Shown here: positions 1 through 6,606 of the stretch, one piece after another
Position numbering within the stretch: the stretch's first letter is position 1
How the letters are laid out: each line of letters starts with the position of its first letter
Assembly: GCA_003141795.1 (NCBI GenBank)
Contig: PLNO01000099.1
Location: 1-8,613 of the forward strand
Length of the DNA: 8,613 nt
Source of the DNA: Spirochaetaceae bacterium
GTDB taxonomy: Bacteria; Spirochaetota; Spirochaetia; SZUA-6; Fen-1364
Direction: 5' to 3'
Notes under the pieces: generated by a model
Told to the model about the DNA's origin: nothing
Seen by the model: only the letters and a program-made list of their open reading frames with translations
Databases searched by the model: none
Made by a program: the position numbers and the translations under genes

Positions 1-474
1 CGCTTCACGCGGAAGATCCCCGTGCTGCGGTTCTGGACCGATGCGGGGGACGTGCCGGATACGGACTTCGTCAGGGATGGCGCGCTGTACACCGACATGG
101 GCTCGGAAGTGTATCCCCCGTCCCTTCGCCTGGTCCTCGAGCGCATCAGGGACGAGTACGGAAACATCCCCGTCTACATCACGGAAAACGGCGCATCCTT
201 CGCCGACGAGGTGCAGGGTGAGCGGATTCCCGACCCGAAGAGGGTCTCCTACCTCGAGGGCTACCTCGAGGAAGCGGCGAACGCACTGGAGGCGGGCTGC
301 GCGCTCAAGGGCTACTCGTTCTGGTCGCTCCTGGACAACATGGAGTGGTCATTCGGATACAGGAAGAAGCTCGGCCTCTTTCACGTCGATTTCACGACGC
401 AGCAGAGGCTGGTCAAGGACTCGGGGCTCCGCTACAAGCAGATCATCGCGGAGCACCGGGCATCGGGGCAGTGA
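1..474 (+). CDS. Glycoside hydrolase family 1 beta-glucosidase, C-terminal part (5' end outside window)
   Basis: The reading frame is open from base 1 and ends with TGA at 472-474, giving the last 157 residues of a protein that is normally about 440-480 residues long. GH1 enzymes are retaining beta-glycosidases that hydrolyse beta-glucosides, beta-galactosides or their 6-phosphates in the cytoplasm. The signature YITENG holds the catalytic nucleophile, Glu at window residue 62 (codon 184-186). The motif FWSLLDNMEWSFGY, around residues 107-120, is the conserved sugar-binding segment, with Glu115 and Trp116 contacting the glycone. The usual C-terminal block (LGLFHVDF, then a basic tail) follows. 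The acid/base motif (TxNEP) would lie upstream, outside the window. It is on the opposite strand from everything else here and stops 5 bp before the stop of the convergent sialidase-family gene, so it belongs to another transcription unit. The family call is secure; substrate cannot be read from this part. Confidence 0.95.
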   Translation, partial: RFTRKIPVLRFWTDAGDVPDTDFVRDGALYTDMGSEVYPPSLRLVLERIRDEYGNIPVYITENGASFADEVQGERIPDPKRVSYLEGYLEEAANALEAGCALKGYSFWSLLDNMEWSFGYRKKLGLFHVDFTTQQRLVKDSGLRYKQIIAEHRASGQ

Positions 475-479
475 GCCCG

Positions 480-1583
480 CTACACTGAGAGCTCATCCGG
501 CTCCAGGAGCACGTGCTTGATCGCCGTCCGCTGCCATGTGTACACGACATGGATCGTTCCTGCCGAATCCTGGACGATCGCGGGGTAGCTGTACTCCCCG
601 TCGCCGTCCTCGAGCGTCGAAGCGATCCGCCACGATCGTCCTTCGTCCCGCGAGACTGCGACACTGAGCGGCGTTCGAGGACCCCAGGGGAGGCAGTCCA
701 GGGAATCCTCACCGTCCGAGTGTACGCCGTGCACGAGCCGCCGCATTTCCCGCTCGTCGGCCCTGCGCATCGCCGATACCGGTGCGCGTCCGGCGCCGGC
801 GGATTTTCCGAGCCAGCGGCTCGTCTGGTCCCCTGATGTCCCGAGAGCCACCGGATTGTACGCCATGGCAATCGCACCATCACTGAGGCGGACCATGTCG
901 ATGCCGCTGTTATTGTTCGGAAGGGAGGTCGGTGCCGGTCCGCTCCACGTCCATCCGCCATCCGTCGAACGTGATTCGAAGATGCGGCCTTCCCACGTGC
1001 GCATGTATGCCAAAAGGCCCCCGCCTTCCAACGCCACGACGGACGGCTGATGCACGCGGGCGCCGCCGGGGCATTCGATCAGCGTCCACTTCTTCCCGCC
1101 GTCGTCGGATCGGAGGAATGCGGCCTGCCACGTTCTTTCGTGCTCGACGGGGATGATCCAGAGCGACGCCGACACGCGCAGGGGTTTGTTCTTTCCGAGG
1201 ATTCCCTTGCCGGTCAGGAACAGCTCCAGATCCGTCCAGGTCTCACCTGCGTCGTACGATCTCTTCAGGAACAGCCGCGTCCCGCCCTGGCACCACCCCG
1301 GCCCGTAATTGATCGGGGCGATCAGCCAGACGGCACCGTCAGGTCCGATGAACAACCTCGGATTGCCCGCCGCATGGCCGGCAACGTCGACCCACACCGC
1401 TGGAACGCTCCAGACCGCGCAGGACGCGCTCCAACGGCTTCCCAGGATCACCGAATCGGGAGCTCCCTCGGCTGAACCCGCGTACCAGGAGGCAAGCATG
1501 TCGCCTCCGGGAATCTCGCAGATCACCGCGGCGTGGCTGGAGGGAAAGCGGTCCGTGCCGGAGAAGATGAAACCGGATCTCAT
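480..1583 (-). CDS. Sialidase-family (BNR repeat) protein, likely cytoplasmic exo-glycosidase or lyase
   Basis: This 367-aa protein is probably a six-bladed beta-propeller of the BNR/sialidase superfamily. Four Asp-box motifs (S-x-D-x-G-x-x-W) are visible: SYDAGETW (109-116), SDDGGKKW (159-166), STDGGWTW (206-213) and SRDEGRSW (311-318). The C-terminal block EYSYPAIVQ...HVVYTWQR (330-352) and the preceding WGPRTPL (300-306) are typical of the bacterial BNR_2 branch. Family members act on sialic acid, Kdn and related sugar acids, but the fold also includes polysaccharide lyases and non-catalytic proteins, so activity is not proven. Arginines that could form a carboxylate-binding triad are present, but their identity cannot be settled by eye. 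There is no signal peptide, which points to action in the cytoplasm on imported oligosaccharide. Residues 256-298 form an Arg/Met/Asp-rich insert between blades. Its ATG overlaps the stop of the kdsB-like gene (ATGA, 1580-1583), so it is translationally coupled and is the last gene of the operon. Confidence 0.85.
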   Translation of the reverse strand: MRSGFIFSGTDRFPSSHAAVICEIPGGDMLASWYAGSAEGAPDSVILGSRWSASCAVWSVPAVWVDVAGHAAGNPRLFIGPDGAVWLIAPINYGPGWCQGGTRLFLKRSYDAGETWTDLELFLTGKGILGKNKPLRVSASLWIIPVEHERTWQAAFLRSDDGGKKWTLIECPGGARVHQPSVVALEGGGLLAYMRTWEGRIFESRSTDGGWTWSGPAPTSLPNNNSGIDMVRLSDGAIAMAYNPVALGTSGDQTSRWLGKSAGAGRAPVSAMRRADEREMRRLVHGVHSDGEDSLDCLPWGPRTPLSVAVSRDEGRSWRIASTLEDGDGEYSYPAIVQDSAGTIHVVYTWQRTAIKHVLLEPDELSV

Positions 1584-2332
1584 CCGCCGCCCTTCTCCCG
1601 TTCCAGCTCCGCAACGATCCTGCGCACCTCCTCCAGGTCCTCCAGGGTATCCACGCTGAGCCCGAGGTACTCGTGCCGGGTGGGCAGGACGAGCATGCGA
1701 TGGCCGGACTCGAGGATGCGCAGCTGCTCGAGGGACTCGGTCGATTCCAGCGGGGTCTGCGGCATTGCAACGTAGGCCTCGAGGAAGTCCCGCCGATACG
1801 CGTAGACGCCGATGTGCTCGAACGCGCGGAATGCATCCTTCTTGCGGGGATACGGGATGAGGGAACGGGAAAAGTACAGCGCAAAGCCCTTCCGGTCGAA
1901 GACCACCTTCACGACGTTCGGATCGGAATATCCCGCCTCGTCGAGAATGGGCGTGCAGAGCGTCCCGGCGGGGATGTCGGGCTCGTCCAGCATGGGTTGG
2001 ACGAGCTCGTCGATCATGCGCGGGTCCAGCAGCGGCTCATCCCCCTGGATGTTGACGACGAGCCCTGCATCGATCATTCGAGACACCTCGTGGATGCGGT
2101 CGGTGCCGGTGCGATGATCGCGGGAGGTGAGCTTCGCCATGCCGCCGAACCCTTTCACCGCATCGACGATCCTCTGGTCGTCGGTCGCGACAATGAGCTC
2201 GTCGAGCAACCGCGCACGCCGTGCACGCTCGTAGACGTGCTGGATCATGGGCTTGCCGCATATGTCCTTCAACGGCTTGCCCTCCAGGCGCGTTGAACCG
2301 TAACGCGCCGGAATGACTCCGAGAACCTTCAT
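1580..2332 (-). CDS. kdsB: 3-deoxy-manno-octulosonate cytidylyltransferase family (CMP-Kdo synthetase-like)
   Basis: This 250-aa protein has the length and full motif set of KdsB. The enzyme transfers CMP from CTP to Kdo, giving CMP-Kdo, the activated donor for lipopolysaccharide inner core. The nucleotide-binding start is IPARYGSTRLEGKPL (7-21). KPMIQHVYERA (27-37), VATDD (48-52) and RTGTDRI (74-80) follow. NIQGDEP (94-100) and SVDTLEDLE (226-234) supply the two Mg-binding aspartates, Asp98 and Asp228. The family block HIGVYAYRRDFL...PLESTESLEQLR runs from 173 to 205. The start is the ATG at 2332: the protein begins exactly where the family does and is preceded by a perfect AGGAGG 5 nt upstream. 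It overlaps the preceding gene's stop by ATGA (2329-2332) and the next gene's start by ATGA (1580-1583). No kdsA, kdsC or kdsD is nearby, so this is not an ordinary Kdo biosynthesis cluster. It could activate a related 2-keto-3-deoxy acid. Confidence 0.88.
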   Translation of the reverse strand: MKVLGVIPARYGSTRLEGKPLKDICGKPMIQHVYERARRARLLDELIVATDDQRIVDAVKGFGGMAKLTSRDHRTGTDRIHEVSRMIDAGLVVNIQGDEPLLDPRMIDELVQPMLDEPDIPAGTLCTPILDEAGYSDPNVVKVVFDRKGFALYFSRSLIPYPRKKDAFRAFEHIGVYAYRRDFLEAYVAMPQTPLESTESLEQLRILESGHRMLVLPTRHEYLGLSVDTLEDLEEVRRIVAELEREKGGG

Positions 2333-3528
2333 CTCTGCCTCCTGGACCGCTCCATCAGGGTGTCGCGGCGTATCGGTTTCACGTTCTCGACGATCCAATC
2401 CCGCATCGCGATCCCTTCCGCCGATTGCTGCGGGTAGCTCATGAAATCGAGACGGATCCCCAGGGCCGTCGAGGCTTTCCACGCGAGGATCGGCATGATC
2501 GCTCCGATGTCCCCGACGAGCGGTATGCTCCCGGGAAGCCGCGCAAAGCCCGACATCTCCATGCGGAACGGTATCCCCGTGCTCTTGGTCTTCGGAAGGC
2601 CGGAATCGATCGCCGCCTGCACGGCATGCCCGGACCGCTCCATGTCCCATGCCCGTTTGAGGTTGGGATCGAGGTCCACCCTGATGAGGGACTTATTGCT
2701 CAGGCTCGTCGTTGGATAGCCGTCCCAATGGGCCCAAATGCCGTGCCCGGTGTACCGCTCGAAGGGCCCATCGTGGATTTCCTGCGTCAGAGCGACCGCC
2801 GACTCGATGATGACGTCGGAGGATTCGATCATCGATGAGAGAAGCATGCAGCGCTCGAAGACGGAGATGCTGTCGGCGATGGACAGTCCCACCCCGCCCC
2901 CTCCGATGAGCTGAGGAACGCTCACGAGAACGGGAGCTCCGCGTGCAGCTCCTGCGCCGATCATCGTCCGCGGATCCGCCCCCCACCCCGCCACCGTTTC
3001 GAACGGAAGCCCGGCAGCCTTCGACATCGTCAGGATCTCGTGCGCGAGCCGCTCCGTGCGAAGCCCCATGGGATAGGCCATGTTGCCGGCGGCTTTGATG
3101 ATCACCTTGCCCTCCAGCGCCCGCGCGCGCTGGATGAGATCGAGGTCGAGGACCATCTCCTTCTGTAGTAGCGCAATCTCCGCGTCGTCCATGACCGTTA
3201 TCTCGAACACGTCCCCGCGGGGAAGCTCGACCCCGAAGCCCAGGCGTGTGCCGTCCACCCTCCGCACACGGTCGAGCGCTCCCGCCATCTCGTGGGCGAT
3301 CACAGCCGAGCTCGTGGAGACGCCGTCGACCAACCCCTTCGTAATGAGCTCTGCGATCAGGGTGGTGACCCCCTCGTGGAGGTTCGGGCCGCTGCCCGTG
3401 GCCACCATCACCTTGCCGCCGCGTTCCTTGCATTCGATGATCCGTTGCGCCGCCTGATCCACCATGGCACGGACCTCGGCGTCCAGCGCGCCGTACAGGC
3501 GGGCAATAGGTTCCACGTTCACACTCAT
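2329..3528 (-). CDS. Unassigned 399-aa protein with deoxyhypusine-synthase-like motif order
   Basis: I do not recognise this family with certainty. It is soluble, with no signal peptide or membrane segment. Blocks in order are: GGKVMVATGSGPNLHEG (37-53); KGLVDGVSTSSAVIAHEMAG (64-83); KAAGNMAYP (145-153); GAPVLVSVPQLIGGGGVG (197-214). These resemble, in the same order, the NAD-binding TSNLIS-GLRE, VTTAGG-EED, RIGN-P and IPVF-P-LTDG-GD segments of deoxyhypusine synthase. That comparison is by eye and from memory. The catalytic-lysine block (LGGG-PKHH) is not convincingly present; LPKTKSTG (311-318) is only suggestive. A SIS-type sugar-phosphate isomerase, from the first GxGxN block, is a second possibility. 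The C-terminal third (250-399; GHGIWAHWDG, GFARLPGSIPLVGDIGA) matches nothing I know. The ATG at 3528 is preferred over a GTG at 3552: a GAGAGG lies 9 nt before the ATG, and the extra residues would be only MRKERKKS. It follows the permease by 36 bp and overlaps kdsB by ATGA, implying a role in the same pathway. Confidence 0.8.
   Translation of the reverse strand: MSVNVEPIARLYGALDAEVRAMVDQAAQRIIECKERGGKVMVATGSGPNLHEGVTTLIAELITKGLVDGVSTSSAVIAHEMAGALDRVRRVDGTRLGFGVELPRGDVFEITVMDDAEIALLQKEMVLDLDLIQRARALEGKVIIKAAGNMAYPMGLRTERLAHEILTMSKAAGLPFETVAGWGADPRTMIGAGAARGAPVLVSVPQLIGGGGVGLSIADSISVFERCMLLSSMIESSDVIIESAVALTQEIHDGPFERYTGHGIWAHWDGYPTTSLSNKSLIRVDLDPNLKRAWDMERSGHAVQAAIDSGLPKTKSTGIPFRMEMSGFARLPGSIPLVGDIGAIMPILAWKASTALGIRLDFMSYPQQSAEGIAMRDWIVENVKPIRRDTLMERSRRQR
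2338..2343 (-). promoter_or_regulatory. Consensus ribosome binding site deciding the kdsB-like start
   Basis: The minus strand reads AGGAGG, then 5 nt, then ATG at 2332-2330. This fixes the start at MKVLGVIPARYG. The frame stays open further upstream to 2650, but that extension lies inside the preceding gene in another frame and has no family similarity. Confidence 0.8.
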
Positions 3529-3537
3529 GCTCTTTTT

Positions 3538-3543
3538 CCTCTC
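3538..3543 (-). promoter_or_regulatory. Ribosome binding site deciding the start of the DHS-like gene
   Basis: GAGAGG on the minus strand lies 9 nt before the ATG at 3528-3526. The alternative in-frame GTG at 3552-3550 has only a GGG 2 nt upstream, which is too close to act as a Shine-Dalgarno site. Confidence 0.55.
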
Positions 3544-3564
3544 TTTCCGCACTTCCCGTGGGTG

Positions 3565-4407
3565 TTATTTCAGGCCGGTCGTTGCGATTCCCTGAACGAA
3601 GAATCTCTGCAGCGCTATGAACAGCGCGACGGGGAGAATGATCGACAGGAATGATGCAGCCATGACGATGCCGTACGGGGGCTGGTGCATGATACCGGTC
3701 GTCACCGCGAACACATTGACGGCGAGCCCTACGGGAAGCGGCTTCACGGCATCCTTGCTTGCCGCGATGAGCGGCCAGAGCAGGCTGTTCCAGCTCTTGA
3801 TGGCCGTGAAGATGAGTGCGGTCACGATGGCGGGCTGTGTGAGCATCAGGATGATGCGGAAGAACGTCCGCCAGCGCCCGCAGCCGTCGATCTGGGCGGC
3901 GTCCTCGAGCTCTATGGGGATCTGCGAGATGAACTGCCGGAAGAGGAACAGGCTCACGCCGCTCGTGCAGAGCGGGATCATCAACGCCACGAATGTATTC
4001 GTGAGCTTGAAGTAGTACATCTGCAGGTAGAGCTGGGGAATGTAGGCGCAGAAGGGGATCATGATCGTGAGCAGGCAGAGGCCGAAGAGGAAGCCCTTGC
4101 CCCTGAAGCTTATCCGCGCGAAGGCATACCCCGCGGGCAGGCTGAGCGCAAGGGTCGCGGCCACCGTCCCTGCTGTGATGATGACGCTGTTCAACAGCCA
4201 CCGTCCGAAAGGATACTGGGACATCACCCGCACGTACTGCTCGAGCGTGAAGGTGCGCGGGATCCACTCCCACGTCTTGCTCAGCACCTGTCCTGCCGGT
4301 TTCAGGGACGTGGACAGCATCACGAGGAACGGGAAGATGTAGAAGACGACGACGATGAGCAGGATGAGTGAGAGCGCAATGCGCCCTCCCAGCTTGCGGA
4401 GGCTCAT
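3565..4407 (-). CDS. ABC sugar transporter permease, MalG-type (CUT1)
   Basis: This 280-aa inner-membrane protein is one of two transmembrane subunits of a carbohydrate ABC importer. About six hydrophobic segments are visible. The first is at residues 9-31; later ones lie near 72-96, 107-126, 137-158, 193-212 and 245-268. The cytoplasmic EAA loop that contacts the ATPase is LEDAAQIDGCGRWRTFF (167-183), followed by the usual I-L-x-x-x-P-A segment. The short C-terminus ending FFVQGIATTGLK is typical of MalG-like subunits. The start is the ATG at 4407, overlapping the stop of the MalF-type partner by ATGA (4404-4407). The frame is open further upstream, but there it runs inside the partner gene in a different frame. 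It pairs with the upstream permease and binding protein. No ATPase gene is in the window. Confidence 0.95.
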   Translation of the reverse strand: MSLRKLGGRIALSLILLIVVVFYIFPFLVMLSTSLKPAGQVLSKTWEWIPRTFTLEQYVRVMSQYPFGRWLLNSVIITAGTVAATLALSLPAGYAFARISFRGKGFLFGLCLLTIMIPFCAYIPQLYLQMYYFKLTNTFVALMIPLCTSGVSLFLFRQFISQIPIELEDAAQIDGCGRWRTFFRIILMLTQPAIVTALIFTAIKSWNSLLWPLIAASKDAVKPLPVGLAVNVFAVTTGIMHQPPYGIVMAASFLSIILPVALFIALQRFFVQGIATTGLK

Positions 4408-5285
4408 GCGGCCCTCCTGCCGGCGACCCCGAACTGGACCGCCGTCATTAGCAGGATGATGCAGAGGGTGACCACAGAAAGGGCGGCTGCGTCCCCGAAA
4501 CGGAAGCTCTCGAACGCGAGCGAATAGATGCGGTAGACGAGCGTCGTTGTCGCCCCCAGGGGACCTCCCTGCGTCATGATGTAGGACTCGTCGAACATCT
4601 GGAAGGAGTTGGCCGCGCACAACACCGTTGCATACAGCGTGATGGGCCGCAGCATCGGCAGCGTGATCCAGCGGAAGGCGCGGAGCTTTGTCGCCCCGTC
4701 GACCCGCGCCGCTTCATACAGCTCCTTCGGGATCCCCTGCAAAGCGGCAAGAAAGATGATCGTGTTGAAGCCGACCGACCACCAGCTGTTCATGATGACG
4801 ATGGAGGGCAGCGCGAGCTTCACGGTGGAAAGCCAGCCCACGGGGGCCAGGTGCAGCAGGCGCAGGTAGTTGTTCACGATGCCGAAGTTGCGGTCGAAGA
4901 TCCATTTCCAGAGAATGCCGGCCACCGCGCTGGAAATGACGTAGGGCATGATGACGATGACCCGTGCGAAGACCTTTCCCCGGATGCGCTGGTTCAGCAG
5001 GAGAGCAAGGAGCAGGCCGAGCGCCGTCAGCACGACGGTGACCAGAACGGTGTACAGGAACGTGTTTCCCAGCGCCTTGACGAAGAAAGTGTCGTGAAAG
5101 AGCGTCCTGTAGTTGTCGAGGAAGACCCATTGGGGCGCATCCACGAGGCTCCAGCGCGTGAAGCTCATCGGAACGATCGTGAGGGCAGGCAGGAGGAAGA
5201 AGACCAGCAGGAGGCATACGTAGGGAAGGATGAAACCTGCCGCTTCACGGAACCCGTTCTTTCGACGTGCCACGATGAGCCTCAT
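4404..5285 (-). CDS. ABC sugar transporter permease, MalF-type (CUT1)
   Basis: This 293-aa inner-membrane subunit begins with a basic cytoplasmic N-terminus (RRKNGFRE), then a first membrane span (16-40, ending PALTIVPMSF). Further spans lie near 72-97, 107-127, 158-180, 211-228 and 265-287. The EAA motif is YEAARVDGATKLRAFRWITLP (190-210), with the conserved G and L-P. MTQGGPLGATTTLVYRIY (237-254) is a well-conserved MalF/UgpA-type segment in the penultimate loop. The start ATG at 5285 has a G-rich Shine-Dalgarno sequence (AGGGGG, 5295-5290), part of which is paired in a 10-bp hairpin. It is separated from the binding-protein gene by 64 bp and overlaps the MalG-type gene by 4 bp. Substrate cannot be read from the permeases; context suggests a sugar acid or an oligosaccharide carrying one. 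Confidence 0.95.
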   Translation of the reverse strand: MRLIVARRKNGFREAAGFILPYVCLLLVFFLLPALTIVPMSFTRWSLVDAPQWVFLDNYRTLFHDTFFVKALGNTFLYTVLVTVVLTALGLLLALLLNQRIRGKVFARVIVIMPYVISSAVAGILWKWIFDRNFGIVNNYLRLLHLAPVGWLSTVKLALPSIVIMNSWWSVGFNTIIFLAALQGIPKELYEAARVDGATKLRAFRWITLPMLRPITLYATVLCAANSFQMFDESYIMTQGGPLGATTTLVYRIYSLAFESFRFGDAAALSVVTLCIILLMTAVQFGVAGRRAA

Positions 5286-5292
5286 AGCGCCC

Positions 5293-5318
5293 CCTGCCGG
5301 GCACGTTCGCCCGGCAGG
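5293..5318 (-). promoter_or_regulatory. Intercistronic hairpin overlapping the permease ribosome binding site
   Basis: On the minus strand CCTGCCGGGC, a 6-nt loop (5303-5308), then GCCCGGCAGG form a perfect 10-bp stem. It fills much of the 64-bp gap between the binding-protein stop (5350) and the permease start (5285). No U-run follows, so it is not a standard intrinsic terminator. The 3' arm ends in AGG, the first half of the permease Shine-Dalgarno AGGGGG. Stable hairpins after binding-protein genes, known from the malE-malF type of operon, protect the upstream mRNA from 3' decay and make the binding protein more abundant than the permeases. Here the stem could also lower permease translation directly. 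Confidence 0.75.
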
Positions 5319-5349
5319 AAGCTGAAGGGATGTGAAGAAACCGACGACG

Positions 5350-6606
5350 TCACTTGCGCGCCAGGATCTCGTTCACCGCCGATTCGGCGGCGGCAACGGC
5401 GTCCTGCGCCGAGCCCTGATTGAGCATGATGGTCTGCATCATCATCACGAGCGGGGAAGTTGCCGATCTGCCGAACACCTCGTCACGCTTCGCCACGGAC
5501 GGGTAGTAGTGAGCCGTTGCGAGGGTCTTCGCGAAAGCCTGGGACTTCACGAGCCCCTTGAAGGCGCTGTCGGCGAGGATGTCGTTGCGGACGGGCAGAT
5601 GGCCTGCTTCCGTCGTCCATGTGAGGCCCTTGCTGGAGAGGAACTTCAGCAGCTTCATGCCGGCAGCCATGTTCGCCGCGTTTTTCGTGTTGGGCAGCAC
5701 CATGACGTGGGAATCGGCCCACGCCGCGGGCTGATCGAAGATCACGGGCAGCGGTGCCGTGCCGTATTCCAGGCCGTCGACCCGGTTGAAGTCGTACATC
5801 GACCAGGGACCGCTGATGTCCATGGCCACGATTCCCTTGGCGAAATCGTCGTCCGGACTGTCCTCCTGCTCGGGCACGACCTTGTACGTGTAGACGAGGT
5901 CGTGGAGGAACTGCAGGGATTCGACCCCCGCAGCCGTGTTGAATGCGGACTTCGCGAGGTTCCCGGAAAGGATGTCACCGCCCTTGTGCTGCCAGACTAG
6001 CGACATCCAGATCCGGAAGGGGATGCCTCCGCCGTAGGAGAGCCCCATGCCGTACTGCTGGTCGTGGGTAAGCTTCTTCAGCGCGTCGATGAACTCTTTC
6101 CTGTTCTTCGGCGGAGTGTTCGGATCGAGGCCCGCTTCGCGGAACATCTTCACGTTGTAATACAGCGCAAGGGGATGCATGTCGAAGGGGATCGCGTACT
6201 GTTTACCGTTCACGAAGGTCCCCGCCCATGCGGTGCTGACGAACCCGCTCTGCGTGAAGCCGTTCGCGGTTGCGAGCTTCGTGAGATCGGTCAGGAGCCC
6301 GAGATCCGTCTCCTGCTTGAGGCTCGACTGCTGAACGAGCAGGGCATCGGGAGCATTGCCCGCCTTCGAATCCAGCAGCAGCTTCGGATAGAGGGTGCCC
6401 CAGTCCATGACGGATTCCTGGACGGTGATGTTGTCCTTGTTGGTCGCATTGAACTCGGCGATCAACTTCGAGAGCACGACGTTTTCCGGCGACCCGACGC
6501 CGTTCCAGAAGGAAATGGTGATCTTCGCCGGAGCGGCAAAGGACACCCCTCCAACGACCAGCAGCAGTGCGGCCACCGCCGCCACAGAGAACAGCAGACG
6601 CTTCAT
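5350..6606 (-). CDS. ABC transporter periplasmic sugar-binding protein (CUT1, SBP family 1)
   Basis: This 418-aa extracellular solute-binding protein captures the sugar in the periplasm and delivers it to the permease pair. Residues 1-24 are a signal peptide: MKR, a hydrophobic stretch, then a SFA|APA-type signal peptidase I site after Ala24. There is no lipobox cysteine, so it is a free periplasmic protein. The mature part starts ITISFWNGVGSPEN, the usual first strand of the family. It continues with the hinge-region motif YAIPFDMHPLALYYNVKMFREAGL (137-160) and a DISGPW motif before residue 280. ATG 6606 is preceded by AAGGAG 8 nt upstream and overlaps the lyase stop by ATGA (6603-6606). It has the strongest ribosome binding site in this half of the operon and is followed by the stabilising hairpin, both fitting high expression. 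Several tryptophans (W in FWNG, SAWAG, RIWMS, GPWSM) are plausible sugar-stacking residues. Ligand is unknown. Confidence 0.95.
   Translation of the reverse strand: MKRLLFSVAAVAALLLVVGGVSFAAPAKITISFWNGVGSPENVVLSKLIAEFNATNKDNITVQESVMDWGTLYPKLLLDSKAGNAPDALLVQQSSLKQETDLGLLTDLTKLATANGFTQSGFVSTAWAGTFVNGKQYAIPFDMHPLALYYNVKMFREAGLDPNTPPKNRKEFIDALKKLTHDQQYGMGLSYGGGIPFRIWMSLVWQHKGGDILSGNLAKSAFNTAAGVESLQFLHDLVYTYKVVPEQEDSPDDDFAKGIVAMDISGPWSMYDFNRVDGLEYGTAPLPVIFDQPAAWADSHVMVLPNTKNAANMAAGMKLLKFLSSKGLTWTTEAGHLPVRNDILADSAFKGLVKSQAFAKTLATAHYYPSVAKRDEVFGRSATSPLVMMMQTIMLNQGSAQDAVAAAESAVNEILARK

Noticed and set aside
256..298. Arg-rich part of the sialidase-family protein (protein residues 256-298) considered as a pair of compensating frameshifts
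   Set aside because: Flanking motifs on both sides are in the same frame, and the segment can be read as a coherent charged insert (VHGVHSDGEDSLD). No alternative frame restores a better match. The coordinates given here are residue numbers, not bases.
457..479. Possible terminator between the convergent genes
   Set aside because: The stem is only 5 bp with a 13-nt loop and there is no T-run on either strand.
2333..2650. Upstream extension of the kdsB-like frame to 2650
   Set aside because: It lies inside the preceding gene in another frame, has no KdsB similarity, and a consensus AGGAGG sits exactly before the ATG at 2332.
4408..4620. Upstream extension of the MalG-type permease to 4620
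   Set aside because: The extra sequence is a shadow of the MalF-type gene. The ATGA-overlapping start at 4407 gives the normal family N-terminus and length.
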